DNA of 64,000 bases from assembly GCA_016808115.1 (NCBI GenBank), contig JAEQBH010005067.1, forward strand, positions 1 through 64,000. Reading direction: 5' to 3'. This document shows positions 13,603-26,035 of this stretch, in pieces. The position numbers and the translations under genes were made by a program. The notes under the pieces are model-generated. The model was given only the letters and a program-made list of their open reading frames with translations. It ran no database searches and was not told the origin of the DNA. Within the stretch, counting starts at the first letter, position 1. Every line of letters begins with the position of its first letter. This DNA comes from Tetrastigma voinierianum (Eukaryota; Streptophyta; Magnoliopsida; Vitales; Vitaceae).

Positions 13603-13622
13603 CATACCTTTTATACTTTAAT
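13603..13622 (-). promoter_or_regulatory. TATA-like box of LTR B1
   Basis: On the minus strand the sequence reads AAAGTATAAAAGG, a good TATA box about 310 bp inside the LTR start at 13,928. It is followed about 60 bp later by a GA-rich transcript-start-like stretch (the pyrimidine tract at 13,490-13,550 on the plus strand). Confidence 0.45.
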
Positions 13623-14309
13623 TTTTCCTTTAATTGCAATTAAGTCTTCAAGTTTCTTTCTTTTTGCAAATCAACTTATGTTATATTCTATAATGGCATA
13701 CTCTTTTCTTTTATTATGACCTTCATATCCCTTTTTAACCAATTACCACTTTACCCTTGTTCTAGTACAAAATTCCAAATTCAATCAATTTATCATTTCA
13801 CAATTTCATCCTTAACAACAACTCTCAAAAATACTACAATGGCACTTAAAAATCAAGAAAGTCTTTTGGTGCACATATGCGCCCCTACGGTTACACGTAC
13901 CGTACACCCTCTCGGGACGGGGCGTTACAATAGCAACTTCTTGTGGAAGTTAATTTATCATGTACTGATGTGTGTAATTTTAAGTGTTATATTATACTAT
14001 CAGTGCAAATTGTATGATAATTATACATATTTTATGCTCGTAATGGCTTACATCTTGACCAACACCAATTTGATTATGAAGATAAATATGTTTGACTTCT
14101 TTAGATTAGCATCAATCAATCATAACTATGAAAGTCTCGGTTGTAGTTTTGCATGATTGTTTATTTGTGCCAAATTCTAGAAAATTTTAGTTTAGTTCTA
14201 AGTATATAATAATTATTCATTTTCTTTTAATAAAACTTTTGTTTTCTATTATAAAAAGAAAATGAGATTTATTATGTGGCACATTGATGAATAATCTATG
14301 TCAAATTGA

Positions 14310-16275
14310 TTGTGTTGTGAGATTCAAGTTGATAATGTGAAAAAAAATCCTTTGAAAAGAAAAGAGCCTAGTATCAATCAAACTCGGTTATGGCACTTAA
14401 GGCTTGGTCACATAAATTTGAAAAGAATACAAAGACCACTGAGTTGTAGGCCATTAGCACTGAACCTAAACGACTACTGTATGAAAATTGTATTCGGGGT
14501 AAAATGACACAGAAATCCTTCTTTGTCGAAGGAGTTAGAGGTGAGGATGTTTGGATTTGATACAATCAAATATGTGTAGACCATTGTAGTGTCTATGCAA
14601 GAGGTGGTTATGAATATTTCATCACTTTGCGTGACTAACTCAATATGGATATGTGTACTGTGAAGAAAAAATATGAGGCATTAGATAAATTCAAGGAATT
14701 TAGGGTTGAGTCGGAGAAACAATTAGGAAGACATTAAAATCACTTCATTATGATCGAAGTGGTGAGTACATGTCTGTGAATTCATTCTTTCCTTAAGGAG
14801 CATGGGATTTTATCTCTCAGCTTAGTCTTTGAAGGAACTCCACGACAAAATTGAGTGCGAAATAATAAATCGAACTCCTATTAGGCGTGATAAGGTCAAT
14901 GATGGAGTCTTTCCATTACCTTTATCCTTTTGGGGATGTCCCCCAGAGACAACAGCTTACATTTGAATATGGTGTCATCAACTCAATACCAAAGACACTC
15001 ATGGAAATGTGGACTGGTCTAAAGCTTATTTAAGTCATATCGCATATGGGGTTATCCATTATGTATTAAAGCATTCATCCCTATGATTGGATGCAAAGTC
15101 GAATGTGTTGGTTTGTTGGATATCCAAAAGGTACAAGGGGCTACTATTTCTACAGTAAATCTGACATGAAAATTGTTGTAGTACAAATGCTAAATTCATG
15201 AAAGAATAGTACATCATGAATCACATAATTAGGGATATGAATGAATGGATGGAAAAGACTAAATCCCAATATCCAAGATAATGTTGTTCCTATTGATCCA
15301 CAACCACTAGTACCTGATATTGATACACCAAATATGCCTTGTCGTAGTGGGAGGGTCATTAGACCACCTATTAAGCTCACATTGATGGGAAAATCATCTT
15401 TAAACCAGTCTCCCGAATACATGAGTAAATCTTTAGAGGTTACTACGAAATGAATTAATGATAAGGATTTCGGTTTTTGAAATAGGCTATGGAAATCATA
15501 ATTAAACCATGTATACTAATAATGTATGGACTCTTGTGGATTTACCCAAGGGACAAACTCATTGGTTGTAAATGGGTGTCTGAGAAAGAGAGAGTAGATG
15601 GAAAAGTTGAGACATATAAAGCGGCCCAGTGACGAAAGGTTATAGTCTAAAATGGGGTTTTATTATGAAAACTTTTTCACCGGTGGCCATGATCAAGTCC
15701 ATCATAATACTTTATCCATTGCACAGTATGAGATTTATGAAAAATGGAAAATGGATGTCGAACCTTCTTCATAATGGATAACTTGAAGAGAACATCTACA
15801 TGATGCAACCAGATGGTTTCATAACCGAAGGTTAACAACACATGGTATGCAAGTTGCATAAGTCCATATATGGACTTAAGCAAGCATTGAGATCGTGGAA
15901 CAAGCATTTTGATCAGGTAATCAAATCTTTTGGTTTTGAGCAAAATGAAGAGGAACCTTGTGTATACAGAAAGATGTAGGATGATATAGTGGGTTTCTTG
16001 ATTTTATATGTGGACGACATTTTGTTGATTGGAAACAATTTTGAGATTTTGTCAAAGGTAAAGATACAGTTAGCTACTCAGTTCCAAATGAAGGATTTGG
16101 GAGAGGCACAATATGTTCTAGGTATTAAGATAATACAAGATAGAAAGAATAAGATAATTGCACTTTCTCAAGAAAATTATATAGATAGTATATTTAATCT
16201 AAGTACAACATGCAAGATTCCAAAAAAAGGATTTACACCATTTAGATATGAAATCAATCTTTCTCAAGACTAATG
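14310..16275 (+). pseudogene. copia pol pseudogene, GAG-pre-integrase to RT
   Basis: The first recognisable motif is TRLWHLRLGHINLKRIQR (about 14,385-14,435), the GAG-pre-integrase zinc-binding region with its LWHxRLGH signature. Integrase remnants follow (a GYEYF-like stretch near 14,610 and decayed SDxGGEY-like sequence near 14,760). Next come a GYPKGTRGYYFY-like stretch near 15,120 and a CRSGRVIRPP block near 15,345. The RT catalytic block LYVDDILLIGN (about 16,005-16,040) is intact, followed by QFQMKDLGEAQYVLGIKI, and the longest uninterrupted frame is 15,989-16,273. In this family the YVDD pair is the polymerase active site. Several stops lie between domains, so the polyprotein is dead although this RT segment is well preserved. 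Confidence 0.85.
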
Positions 16276-16437
16276 TCCTAAGACAAGCGAAAGGAATGTG
16301 AAACAATTATATGTTTTGATAGTTGTGATCTATGTATGTGATGTTATATGCACTAAACAGATATATACTCTTGAGTTGAATAATGCTGATATCGACTTTT
16401 ATCATGGTGAGGTGATGGGGATCTATGAAGCATATAC

Positions 16438-16440
16438 TCA
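16438..16440. repeat. target-site duplication TCA (left)
   Basis: TCA immediately precedes the CACTA terminus at 16,441 and is repeated at 35,018-35,020 just after the other terminus. Three-base duplications are the rule for CACTA transposons. Confidence 0.9.
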
Positions 16441-16459
16441 CACTATAACAATAATGGCA

Positions 16460-17100
16460 TTACGGACAAGCTAATTTCGTCCACAAATGTCTGAGCTTAG
16501 TCCATAAAGATAATTGTGGGCGAAAATAAAAGAAAAAAACGTCTAAAAAAAGGCTCAAATCAGTAAAGATAATTGTGGGCCAAAATAATGAAATAAATCC
16601 CCTAAATATTATATGATTGTAGACGAAAGTAAGTTTAATCTATATATTTATATATCTAGGATGAAATTTGTTGTCCACTAAGATTAATAATTAATGCGTC
16701 TAGAAAGGATATTTCGTTTACAAGGTTGGATGTTGAAGAAGTTAAAATAGACCATTTTGGGGATGAAAATTTTTGAGTCCCGTTTAATTAGAATTAGAGG
16801 CGAAAATATTTGCGTCCACAAAGACAAATTATCAAATTAGAGATGAAAACTTTTCATTCACAAAGAGGTTGTGGTAGGAATTTGTGACAAATACCATTTT
16901 GTCCTATGAAAGGTTGAATGATCGAGTGGGGTTAAATACCATTTCGTCCACAAAGGGTTGTGATCAGAATTGGTGACAAATATCATTTCGTCCACAAAGG
17001 GTTAAATGATCAGAATTTGAGACAAATACCATTTCGTCTTCAAAGGGTTGATTATTGTTAATTGTGGATGAAATTTGTTTCGTCCACAATTAGTATGGAA
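16460..17100. repeat. CACTA left subterminal repeats
   Basis: Copies of TTTCGTCCACAAA(G/T) and of GACAAATACCATTTCGTC occur about eight times, some inverted ('gtggacgaaat'). In En/Spm such short subterminal motifs are bound by the TNPA-type accessory protein. A matching inverted pair lies at the right end. Confidence 0.75.
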
Positions 17101-17549
17101 AAAATTTCACCACCTCAATTCTTTTGTTTACTATTATATACAAATAAAATTCTATATCTTATTATGTCAATTGTATAAGCAATTTTATTAATATCTAAAA
17201 TAAATTATATAAAATAACATTGTCATGAAACATAATATTGTGATTAAAAATATAATTCATGCATAGTACCCATGACATTAATAAATTAAGTATTTAACAT
17301 AACAAGAACATAAAATATTATATCATACCATCTACTTAACATGTTCTATGTTAAATTCATATGTCAAAATCTAAAACTCAAAAAAGTCTAAACAATCAAT
17401 TAGCTAGTGGAATTGCATCTCTTCTCTTCCAGCACCTACAATGGACAACAAATAACATATCATTAATAATAAAATCCAATTAGAAAGTAAACTTTAGGGA
17501 GAGTAAGAAATTGAATCATTTCCTTACCAAATCTTTCTAAGAAATATGG

Positions 17550-17714
17550 TTAATTGAATGACCATTTGCTTGAAAACATATCAAACATCTTCTCTTGGCA
17601 TTGGCAGGCCTCGGATTTTTCTTGATTTGCCAAGTGATCATCCCAAACTCTCTCTTGATTTTCCAAACAGCTAGTCAAATAATCTACTCTATCAATCAAT
17701 TTATCTATCTCCAC
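17550..17714 (-). pseudogene. C-terminal exon part of a CACTA accessory gene (coiled coil)
   Basis: The minus-strand frame runs from the insertion point at 17,714 to a TAA at 17,550-17,552. It encodes about 54 residues that begin EIDKLIDRVDYL, followed by Glu/Gln/Lys-rich sequence with two nearby Cys. The pattern is that of a short coiled coil, as in the C-termini of TNPA or Transposase_24-type second genes of CACTA elements; that assignment is inference. The upstream part of the frame lies at 22,014 and beyond, on the other side of LTR D1, with one copy of the duplicated ATCTT restoring phase. Confidence 0.55.
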
Positions 17715-17719
17715 ATCTT
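17715..17719. repeat. target-site duplication ATCTT (left) of LTR D1
   Basis: ATCTT directly precedes TGTGAAACCC and is repeated at 22,014-22,018 directly after GGGTGTCACA. Five-base duplications are standard for LTR retrotransposon insertion. Confidence 0.85.
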
Positions 17720-20700
17720 TGTGAAACCCGGGAAAAGCGTATTTTTTCTGAAAATGAGCGAATCAGTAATTCTTGTCGAGACGGTACAGACAAAACCCTA
17801 GATTTTTCTCTAGACCTCAGATAGCCCAGAAAGCGGATCACGCGGTTAGAATCATCTCGCGATCCAGTTGAAAATAATAAACGCAAACGGTCGAGACAAT
17901 GGATTTTCACGTATTTAAGTCGGACGGGCCAATCGCGGGGTGACACGTGGCATGAGTGCATGCCACATTGGCACCGGGGATTTGGAACACTTGGCACCTA
18001 AGTGGCCAAGTGTCATACTCTGAAGGCATGCAAATTAGAGTGGAAGTGGTTGGTGCATGGCTTGGCATGGGTGACACTTGCCATGGCTTATACCATGTGT
18101 CAAGCACCATGAGAATTGGCCTAGTGTAGTGGAGAAATCAGAGGCTGAGAGGAGGAGTTCTTCCCACAGGTTAGATCAGTCTAGAGAGGAAGAGGAAAAC
18201 CAGAAAGAAGACAAAGGAAAGCAAAGGAAACGAGAAAAAGGAAAGGAAAGGAGAAAGAAGGAGGAGTTGCAAATCCTCCATTGTTGCTAGGAGTTGGAGG
18301 ACCCAATTTGATCCCTCTGAGAGAGTATGGACCTTTATTTGATTTATTTTCCTTTCTTGGGGCCATGAAATGGCATTAGTTGAGTTTTGTTATTAATATA
18401 GGTATTAAATATTCCTTTAGGGAATCTTGCCTAGTTTTTCTTTCCTTCAACCCATGAAATGTTTGGCCCTTAACTTGGCCATCACACATCGGAGTGAGTG
18501 ATTCAGTTCTTTGGATAAACTAGACTTAAAGGAGAACTTGTCTTATTAAAAAATAGATTACATCCCAGATTATGGCTCTCGTTGTACTCTCAAAATTCAT
18601 TTAAATGGGAGCTATGTTCATGCGGTTTACGCTCTTGCTTGAAACAGAGTTAAGCGTGTTCCAAGCTGTTTTCTCCACTTTTGAATGGGTTTTATTCATG
18701 ATTTGTTGAATTAGCGGGGTAATCTCTAGACCAGTTATGATAAGAATAGGGTTAAATTTAAAGTCATTGTGGATTGATTGAAGTGTCACCTCTTGGTTAA
18801 AGAGATGACACCATTGTTTTGAAATGTGTGTGTTCCAAAGTATACATTTGGATTGTAACTAAGATATATCTAAAACGCCTTGAGAAAGCGTGTCTTGGCA
18901 TGTTGCAGGTTGTGTGACTGAGGTGCTATGTCTCAGCCTGGAGACATGAGCCTTGACATTTACTTGTCTAAGTGATGTTAAGTGTGACCTTGAGCCGGGA
19001 GTCAGATTGACTACGTCCAGCCATGTTAGTGATTATCGGGTTGCCACTTGAAAATCGGGCGAGTCTCCTTTGTGCGGAGCTCTACCCCGAATGCAATACT
19101 GTATGAAACACATCAGAAAGCGAGTCAATATAATCACAACATGAGTAAAGCGTACTTGGGCCACGTAAACAATACCATCATATACGACTATGGATCAACT
19201 ATATCCAATAGTTTCGAGAAGTTCAAAGTTTACTCTTTTCTTACCTTATATTAAAATTAAACAATTCTAACCATATCATACATCATAACCCAAAGCAATC
19301 CGGCTTTCTTCTAACGCTACGGTCTCTAGGATGGTAGTCACCTCATAAGCTCCCTGGCCGCAATAAAATATCCCTCGCGAGGTAAAGTAATGCTCGATAG
19401 TGGAGATAAGCCCTAAGTGGGTTGCTCTCACCTAAATGCGGTCTGATGTTAAAATAAACACACATTCAAGCAAATGCGCTGATCCTACTTGAATGTCTAA
19501 CTCATCATCTCTTGCAGAGTCCTCATGAGCTCCCTCACACTACTTCGCCTCGTGTGAGAATTATTATGTTTGTTATGGACAACCCCTCGATCTATATATA
19601 TCGATTGGGCGTTTAAACTGATTGATATTGTTATGATTACCTCCGATGTGTATATCAATTGGGTCTTCTCCGGCTTGATTGATATTTTAGTTTGGACTAC
19701 CCTCAGATAATTAACATTTTAAATGACCCTCAGGAACCATTTTCTCTGACTATCTCGTACTCCACTCTATAGTCTAGAGATTGTTCGGTGCATATGGAAT
19801 CTTATATATGCCAATTCAATCTGATCTAATTCACATGTAAATATATAAACATGCATATGACCACAAAACGTTCAATTCACACAATCATGTCATGTAAATT
19901 CGCTCATTTCATACATCAAAATTAGATCACTTGGGCTAATGATCAAACGAGCAATTCACTTGAATCCTTTCGACCAAACACATATTTTCACGAAGAATTA
20001 TTTTTCGATCCTTTGTTTGAAACGGTAAAGTTCTTATTCCTATCAAAACACAAATTATCGGTTCACTTTGTGAGCAGTACTTCGGTGATTAGAGCTGCTA
20101 CATCAAGCATAAATTCATAGCACACATTTCACCATGGCACTCCAAACAGCCACCATGGATAGTCCGCAATTTGTATACGGGTTTCAAGAATCCAGCCTAG
20201 TTCAAGTTGGAATAAAGTCAAACTGACCCCTGCGCTCATTCAACAAACATTAACATAAAATCTGTGAGAATATAGCAGTGGGGGAGAAACCCCTACCTCG
20301 AGAGTTTGTCTAAACTCCTAGCCAAATCAGGTCTTGCACGTAAGGTACCTACGTGAAGCGTGCATTTCTTATAGTCAGAAGGCGCCAGCGGTCGGATCGT
20401 GATATTCCCCCAGAGAAAGTCGGATGTTCTCTCTCAAAATGTGATTTGAAGCTTATCTTTTTTGTGTTTTTAACAATATTAAATGGGAGACAACAGTTTG
20501 TGCATGTTTAACTCATTAAACAATTCAAATCGTTTTTGTCTTGAACGGTTTTGACATTCGGCACTATCTGACCGTCATTTCGCCATTTCTACTCGCTTCA
20601 CTCATGGCACATGATGCGTGTTATATGAAACTTCCATTCGCCAGAAAATGTTTATGACCGCTCTGGCGCGATCACCTGTTAAAATGTGCCAACCAGATTT

Positions 20701-22013
20701 TCTGAATTCATGAACTTTTGCGGTGCTAACTAGTTTGGCAGAGCGATTCCAACGGTGAAATCCGTTTCGATCATCGAGATCTAGAGAATAAATTCATATT
20801 TTTAGCGAAATTACGATTTTGCCTTTTCCGAAATTAAGATTTCGGGTCTTCATTAAAAATTTATGGGAATGCGTATACGGTGTATTGAATTGAATGTGGA
20901 ATATTAATATGACTATGTATATTGTGAACTGATCTGTAAACTATAGTATGCATTAGACATGAGGGTTCATAGCATACCTTAATGTCCCATGTAGGGGTCT
21001 TCATGCATTGGGCATAGAGTTGAGTCACGATGCTTATGATTACGTGCATTAGTGTACAGCAAAACACTACATTACATGGGTGTGTGTACATGATACCGAT
21101 TTGGCACTGTGTTTGGTGCTGAATTATGTGGGCTCGGGAATAGGACGAAGTCCAAATGGAATCACACGGTGTTAAATGAAAATGGAAAATGAAATGTGTC
21201 GGGCATAACAAGTAGGGGATAGATACCCCCCTCAGGTGAAAGCACGAAAACACGGTTAGATAGCGTATCCACAGAGTGAAAGCGAAAAATGTCGGAGGGT
21301 GTAGAAGACCAGCGGTGAGACCGAGGAAAGTTATTGCCCAGACTTACAAAGGAAGAGTAAATAAATATCACAAAGACTATGGGTTGTGTGATGGGAGTGA
21401 GGACTTCTTTCGATTGTTTGATTCTCCTGGCACTTGCATTGGGTGGTGGGCCGATTGGTTGACAGATACATGGGGCATGTAGAGTGTCATCTCATACTCG
21501 GCACATTGTTTTTCCATGATAGGACAGCATGTCTACATGAATTGTGTTGTTTGTGTGACTGTGGCACGATCATTTGCATTTTTACCTAAGAGGGAAGTAG
21601 CCCTAGGTTTTGTCTCTAATGAGCGTAGCTCACCCCATCATGGGAACCCTTTTTTTAGTCTGGTCATGCGGATGACGAAGCTCCTTAGAGGCAACCTGAT
21701 TGAAGGCAGGTGTGGCAGTATGATGTGTTTTGTATATGCAAAGGCATTGCACCGTAATGCATATCCTGCTTTGTATATTGGAACAACATTTGGTTTTAAT
21801 GCACGTATTTGTACCATATGTGTGAGTTAGGTGTTATAACTCTCACGTTTTGTATCTGAGGCGTATAGCGGTGCTGTGTGTTATGAATTCCAATATGCAG
21901 GATAGTCTCGGTATACGAGACATGTGTAGAGAAGACGATATCGGGATGCAGATTTCCATAAACTTCGAGTTGACATGTTGTCGAAGGCGAGACCCGAGGT
22001 TTGGGGTGTCACA
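17720..22013 (+). mobile_element. solo LTR (family D, copy D1) with a nested A-type segment, 4.3 kb
   Basis: The termini TGTGAAACCC...GGGTGTCACA are short inverted repeats bounded by ATCTT duplications, so the whole interval arrived as, or collapsed to, one insertion. No gag or pol is present. The left part shares, with D2, blocks such as 'gtgattca..t..ata(a)actaga...ggagaac' (18,490 versus 26,950 and 27,125) and 'ggagctatgtt'. The middle (about 19,030-20,850) is an A-type LTR copy. Orientation is assigned from the TATA-like 'gtatttaagt' near 17,911 and the match to D2, so it is tentative. Confidence 0.7.
19030..20850 (-). repeat. LTR, gypsy family A (copy A3), nested in D1
   Basis: The block GAAAATCGGGCGA.GTCTCCTTTGTGCG.GGAGCTCTACCC at about 19,051 matches 1,751. 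'ttggactaccctc' near 19,690 matches 2,308; 'ggtgcatatg.aat' near 19,790 matches 2,495; 'ccctacctc.agagtttgtctaaac' near 20,300 matches 3,090; 'gcgattccaacggtgaaat' near 20,745 matches 3,575. The order and spacing are collinear with copy A2 over about 1.8 kb. The borders are by homology only, with no duplication found. Confidence 0.7.
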
Positions 22014-22110
22014 ATCTTTTCTCTTTAAGGTTTTCCTCGAAGCCGTATTTTGGCATTTTCCTTTTCCTTTTGGTTTTGGAAGCCATATCCAAGACCTTTG
22101 ATGTGGCAAT
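22014..22110 (-). pseudogene. CACTA accessory gene, part upstream of the D1 insertion
   Basis: On the minus strand the frame ending at the insertion point is basic and hydrophilic (PKPKGKGKCQN, then KTLKRK). It joins in phase with the coiled-coil exon at 17,714 once one ATCTT copy is discounted. How far it extends upstream is unknown; splice sites could not be fixed. Confidence 0.4.
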
Positions 22111-25030
22111 CTAGTTCGAAGAACTTCGATCGCGAAATTTCATCGGGACAAAGCATTTCCTTCTTCTTTAGATTTCTCTATGATTATCATTCCTTCTAAA
22201 ATTTTAGAATATTAATATGAAGCTTAATATGTAAATCATGATTTAAGTTAGAATATATAGCATAACAATTACACTTACATATTTTGACTACATAACACTT
22301 ACTGAATCGACATCATTTTCCTTACTTTAAAATGTGGCCAGACTTGTAAAAGTCGATCACTCTTCCCATAAAGTAATTCCTCTAATACATAAAAATAACA
22401 TGTTAAGATAAAGTCCTGAAATCCGATCAATTAAGAAACTAAAAGTTTTGTTAATTTCCCGATATCTGATTTCATTTGAAACGACAGCGGTAGATCCTTG
22501 ATTTGTGATACATGTTTAAGCTTACAGCAGGTTAGCGACATTTTGGGCACATTTTGCCTACAATGATTAATTGCATCAATAACACTTCCAAGTGATATCC
22601 ATTAACTAATTAATGAATTAACATTTTATTAATATACCTTAACAATAGGATAATTTCCAATATGTGCAAGAGTTTCCCAATTATCTTAGGTCAAATTCTC
22701 AAAGTTTGGCTTATTTGCTTTTGCATCACAACTTAATCAAACTTATTCAAATGCTTATGCAAAGTGTCTGTGCATTCAGAGATCAGTGTTTAAATTTGTT
22801 GAATCATCAATTGCATATCGTCTTCTCCGTCAACAATATCTAACTGCATTTGTAATTTTTTTTTTTTTTTGAGAAGAACAATGATTATGACAAAAACATA
22901 TTAATTAATTCAAAGATTTTATATTGTCCTTATTTTAAAAAGAAAGAGAAGTCATTGCAATAAAAACAACTACACTAAGATTCTCAAAATAAAATAAAAC
23001 AACTCTTCTGACAAATTTGAACCGAAAAATACCACACAATTGGCTATCCTTAACTTACTGCTTCCTATACTTCTAGAAACAGGTATAATTTTTAAAACTT
23101 CAACATAATTGCATAGTAATACATAACTAATTCCTTTACGCTATTCAACATCTCCTATGGATTTCTACATAGCCAACTTCACAATAAATCAATGTCTTAA
23201 GAAACAAGTGATTAGAATGGAAGGTGACCTTGGGAAAAAGAAATTGAATATCAAGTAGCTATGCAAATCACAATGAAAATATAAGACATTGTTATAAATA
23301 TAACATGAGTTACTGGATATTTTAGAATTCCAATGAATTTGGTGCAATTTAAAAAATATTGACTACTTTGTTTTTAGAAGTAGAAAAGATGAATATGTCA
23401 TCATTCTAATACCTCGATCCTTCTTAATGACTTTCTGAGAATTCGAGAAATATTTGATTATCAATGTCGATGATAAAAGTTTGAGCATATACTCCATCTG
23501 TCTTGCATTAACGGCAAATTATGAACTAGTGAGAACAAATGTACGAAAGTTGTTGACTTCCAGCAAAATTATGATAACATTTTTTAACGAGAACCTGAAA
23601 CATCATGAATAAGGACATAAGGTGAAAAAGCGACCATGGAAGTGATGCTTGACAAGAATATACAAAGAACCCTTAATTATCAAGACCAACTGTAAACCTG
23701 GTGGGGAGCAATAGGAGATCAAAGGCCACTAAAATGGCACACAAAGAGAAGGGTTTGGATTATTCTATATAAAAGGACATATTTTTTGCAACTTTAGTTT
23801 GTCCTGAAACTCAGATGGTCATAAAATTTGTGGAGCAATTATGCAAATGAGAAACTACAAGCAGCGAACTCTACAATTCCATTCATGTATGATATACCAA
23901 CTTCCAATAAACTTCACCTTGACAATCATTGATTGAAGAAAATTATCGGCATTTAGGTGGCAAAAATTGCCACAGGCATATCATTCTTGAGTTAATTGAT
24001 GTAAGTGTGAGTTTTTAGGGAGCAAAGAAGATGAAGCGCTCACAGATGTTAATAATTTTACTAATAATAAGGGAATCCACAACCTACATACTAATGGTAT
24101 ACCTTCTTCTAGCCGGCATAATTAGAACTTTAGTTCTAAATGATGTCGATTTACAAATAAAGTGCTCATTTCCACATGCTTCCAAATGATCTATTCTGAA
24201 GATTAAAATCATCATCCTCCATATCCACGCCATTTTGTTAGCACAAGTATGCACTCCTAGATATGAATCCCAAGCGATTTGTTGCGATTGACTATTAATT
24301 GGCCTTATTTTCTACGCATGATAGTAATTTTCCAACTTCTTACTGTGCTTTGTTTTATTTTCAATCCTTGCCTGGGGTGCACTTCATTTAGCTCTAGTTT
24401 TGTTAAAGCTATATAATATTAATGGACAAGTCGATTTTGTTATCAATGATTTATGAAAAAAATAGAGAATATAGCTTGATAAATTCAATGGATAGATTAC
24501 TTAACTTTGCTTCTGCTGATTAGGTTGAATGGACTCTATTTGAGATTCTGGAATTAGATGGCTAATTGTTTGGAAGAGAGTGACTCAAGTGATTCGTGAT
24601 GGAATATTGTTGGCCCAGAAGGTGAAGTGCGGCTGTGATTTGAAGGAGCCACTACTTGTTCAGCCCGGCCCAGACTTCTTGCGACAACATAGAACTAAAA
24701 CCATTTTTCTCTCAACACCTATTACAGTTAAACAATGAAAATGAGACTTAATTCTTTTTAGCAAATTAAAGCATAACCACAACTTTATGAAAGAAACAAC
24801 TTAAAGCATGTACAAATTAAATTACATGAAATGGAAAGAGTATTAATACCCAACATCCATATCTTCATCACTAATAAAATTCAAACTTCTTAGCACTTCA
24901 CTATAATGCTCCTTCTAAGATGTCTTCTTCCTCCTCATTAACAAATTTAGTTCTTATATTGTTCTCAGCCTAAAATTTCAGGATCCATATCATCTCTTAG
25001 CAATAAATCCATTTCTTAAACCCCAACATA
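22111..25030. other. CACTA internal DNA, no confident exons
   Basis: AT-rich, with a poly-T run at 22,859-22,870 and no frame longer than about 60 codons that shows a motif. Minus-strand exons of the accessory gene, and the C-terminus of the transposase with an acidic EEEED stretch near 24,930, may lie here. They could not be delimited by eye. Confidence 0.4.
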
Positions 25031-25039
25031 ATGAACATT

Positions 25040-26035
25040 CACTTGCTCTTATAATTAATCTTGATACACTTCATCATTGGAAATATCCATGAAATCATTT
25101 TGCATTTTTGGAACATCAAATACATGTCTATCTTTGAAACTGCACAACTGTATTCTTCTAACTTTGTGTCATTGACATAAAAAATCTGTTTGGCAGCAAT
25201 GAGTAGATATGAATCATTTTCATACCAAGTCACGACTAACATTGGCCTTCATCGTGTATCTATATAACATCTTGGGTTTTCTAGTCTTGAGATCAAAACC
25301 ATTCACATTTGAAAGCCTGACCCGTCTTTGTGTTAAATAATCGCTTCAAAAAATATCGATTCTGACTCCATAAAAATCAATAACATTATCACCGCCCAGT
25401 TCCCCCTCAGCCATCGACCCAGCATTTTGGGTCTTCTGTGAACTATCCACGATCCCGTAGTCGAAACCTAACTCCATTGACAATACAGTGGTACCATTTC
25501 ATAACTAACATCAGGTTCACATGCTAAAGCATATAATGTACAGTAGCTTATATTGAATGATTATTGTATACTTGCATTATCTACCCAAAACGAGCGAGAT
25601 ATCAATATAAATTTGAATCTATATCTATATTATTGTATATAAACATTGTGTTTTCGTGCCACCACTTTTTCTTAAACCATAAAAATTCGACTTTGTGTCT
25701 ATCTTCTACATTCAGTAGTTGTCTTACCTGAGGATTTCCATCGTAATAAAATAACATTGTCGTGTCATATATTTAGAAGAAACATATAAGTAATCATTAG
25801 AAATGTCAAGTAACACTTACTCCATATACAACACAATTACTAAGAATATACCAATGAGCTCTTTCAAAATCCTCTTTCAAGTCAACATATTTAGCCGCTC
25901 CAACTGGTCTAAGTTTCTGGGAGAAAATAAACAATCCACCATCCTCTACTATATCATTATTCCTTTCTTCTCTCATTAAGTGAGTTTCCATTCCACAATG
26001 CATTGAACAAAAAACAGCATTCATTTACAATATAT
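25040..26035 (-). pseudogene. TNP2-type CACTA transposase remnant (C-terminal half with DUF4216)
   Basis: Minus-strand reading: a YIVNE-like start at about 26,033; an FCSMHCGMETHLMREERNND block (26,010-25,955) matching the FCSRYL...ETxFNRxxRNDD region of plant TNP2 proteins; a LRPVGAAKYVDL...AHWYILSNC block (about 25,920-25,840) matching the motif before the C-terminal domain; then DUF4216-like pieces, FYGVRIDIF and a KCEWFDL-type block in another frame (about 25,370-25,260), and DSYLLIAAKQIFYVNDTKL (about 25,215-25,160). In autonomous CACTA elements this protein cuts at the termini. Here the catalytic N-terminal half is missing, cut at 26,036 by LTR D2, and frames are broken. Confidence 0.75.

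Larger units (their letters stand above)
10660..13928 (-). repeat. LTR, gypsy family B (copy B1)
   Basis: The right end reads ...GGGACGGGGCGTTACA, which on the minus strand is TGTAACGCCCCGTCCC, a common start of plant gypsy LTRs. It shares three landmarks in order with copies B2 and B3: a 'gaatcactcaatttgga' block, a pyrimidine-rich stretch about 430 bp before the right end, and a TATA-like site just beyond it. The left border is not fixed. No internal coding region of this family adjoins it, so it looks like a solo LTR. Confidence 0.65.
13929..16440 (+). mobile_element. Ty1/copia element, left part (split by the CACTA insertion)
   Basis: Plus-strand copia order is visible: GAG-pre-integrase, integrase, linker, reverse transcriptase. 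It breaks off inside the RT/RNase H boundary exactly at the CACTA terminus. The remainder resumes at 35,018 in the same orientation. The 5' LTR and most of gag are not recognisable; LTR B1 lies immediately upstream and may have removed or displaced them. The element is riddled with stops. Confidence 0.85.

Noticed and set aside
17595..17801. Plus-strand 68-codon hydrophobic frame
   Set aside because: It runs antisense to the CACTA coiled-coil exon and crosses the LTR insertion point.
20861..21830. Host gene exons suggested by 100-130 codon frames on both strands
   Set aside because: They lie within the D1 solo LTR bounded by ATCTT duplications and show no conserved motif.
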